The position numbers were made by a program, and so were the translations under genes. DNA of 5,053 nucleotides from an uncultured Eubacteriales bacterium (GTDB lineage Bacteria > Bacillota > Clostridia > Christensenellales > QAND01). The stretch covers positions 1 through 5,053 of the forward strand of contig UREB01000134.1 in the NCBI GenBank assembly GCA_900546685.1. Reading direction: 5' to 3'. Position 1 is the stretch's first letter; each line of letters begins with the position of its first letter. Of this stretch, positions 4,828 through 5,053 are shown one piece after another. The notes beneath the pieces were generated by a model. It had not been told where the DNA came from. It made no database searches and saw only the letters and a program-made list of their open reading frames with translations.

Positions 4828-5053
4828 GTCATAGTGCCCTTTGCACTGGATCACCTCAATATTTTCTCCTGTGATTCGGTATACCAGTCGGTGCATATCA
4901 TCAATGCGCCTACTCCACAAGCCGGTTAAATCTCCCTTTAGGGGCTCTGGCTTTCCAATCCCGGTGTATCCGTTACGGTCAATATCCCGCAGGAGGGAAT
5001 TGATACGCTTGAGCGTTTTTTTATCTTGCCCTTGCCAATACAGGTAATCCGAG
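4822..5053 (-). CDS. yoeB: YoeB/Txe-family toxin, RelE superfamily mRNA interferase (5' partial)
   Basis: On the minus strand, 76 residues are visible, running off the window at 5053; about ten N-terminal residues are missing compared with E. coli YoeB (84 residues). The sequence reads SDYLYWQGQDKKTLKRIN, then IGKPEPLKGDLTGLWSRRID, MHRLVYRI and IEVIQCKGHYDK. It retains the family's key residues: Glu of KPEPLK (E46 in E. coli YoeB), the SRR arginines, the HRLVY arginine (R65), and the terminal His-Tyr of GHY (H83, Y84), here followed by two extra residues DK. YoeB toxins bind the ribosome and cleave mRNA; they are neutralised by a YefM/Axe antitoxin usually encoded just upstream, which would lie to the right of the window. 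It runs against the phage operon and has its own terminator, as expected of a self-contained cassette or prophage moron. Confidence 0.92.
   Translation of the reverse strand, partial: SDYLYWQGQDKKTLKRINSLLRDIDRNGYTGIGKPEPLKGDLTGLWSRRIDDMHRLVYRITGENIEVIQCKGHYDK

Noticed and set aside
4711..4929. Plus-strand ORF of 72 residues starting in the terminator loop
   Set aside because: It begins inside the operon terminator, passes the second hairpin and runs antisense to the YoeB-like gene. No coding support.
1..5053. CRISPR array, tRNA, rRNA or riboswitch
   Set aside because: I saw no regularly spaced repeats, tRNA-like cloverleaf or recognisable riboswitch core on either strand.

Overview
The window looks like DNA from a Gram-positive Firmicute, most likely a gut Clostridia relative. 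This is inferred from strong AGGAGG ribosome-binding sites, a sigma-A type promoter, a TndX/TnpX-style large serine recombinase, and a run of small phage genes of the kind common in clostridial prophages. I cannot name the species from sequence alone.

Layout. (1) Bases 1 to about 2570 are the right-hand end of an integrative element. It holds a MazF/PemK-fold protein with a cysteine-rich C-terminal extension (5' end outside the window), a 61-residue unknown protein overlapping it by ATGA, and a 643-residue large serine recombinase with its own near-consensus promoter. (2) At about 2555-2575 the element abuts phage DNA. From 2562 a different reading frame encodes the C-terminal 148 residues of a phage cytosine-C5-methyltransferase-like protein, beginning just before its PPC motif. 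The rest of that gene must lie on the far side of the element or be lost. The recombinase frame runs through the junction and ends about 40 codons inside the phage gene. (3) Bases 3014-4667 are a tight plus-strand phage operon: dUTPase, a dATP/dGTP diphosphohydrolase-N (DUF5664) protein, a 54-residue two-helix membrane protein, two small Cys-rich proteins, and a DUF1492/RinA-ArpU-like regulator. Most genes overlap by 4 bases or are a few bases apart. A strong terminator (4701-4730) closes the operon. (4) On the minus strand at the right edge is a YoeB/Txe-family toxin (4822 to beyond 5053), whose stop codon lies inside its own terminator hairpin. Its antitoxin would be outside the window.

Reading it together: a mobile element appears to sit inside a prophage, interrupting a DNA-methyltransferase-like gene ahead of the nucleotide-pool and regulatory genes. 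The dUTPase and DUF5664 protein would adjust the dNTP pool during phage replication, and the DUF1492 protein would control later phage transcription. The recombinase would insert and excise the element. The most interesting point is the junction: integration both truncates the methyltransferase and gives the recombinase a C-terminal tail encoded out of frame by the host prophage.
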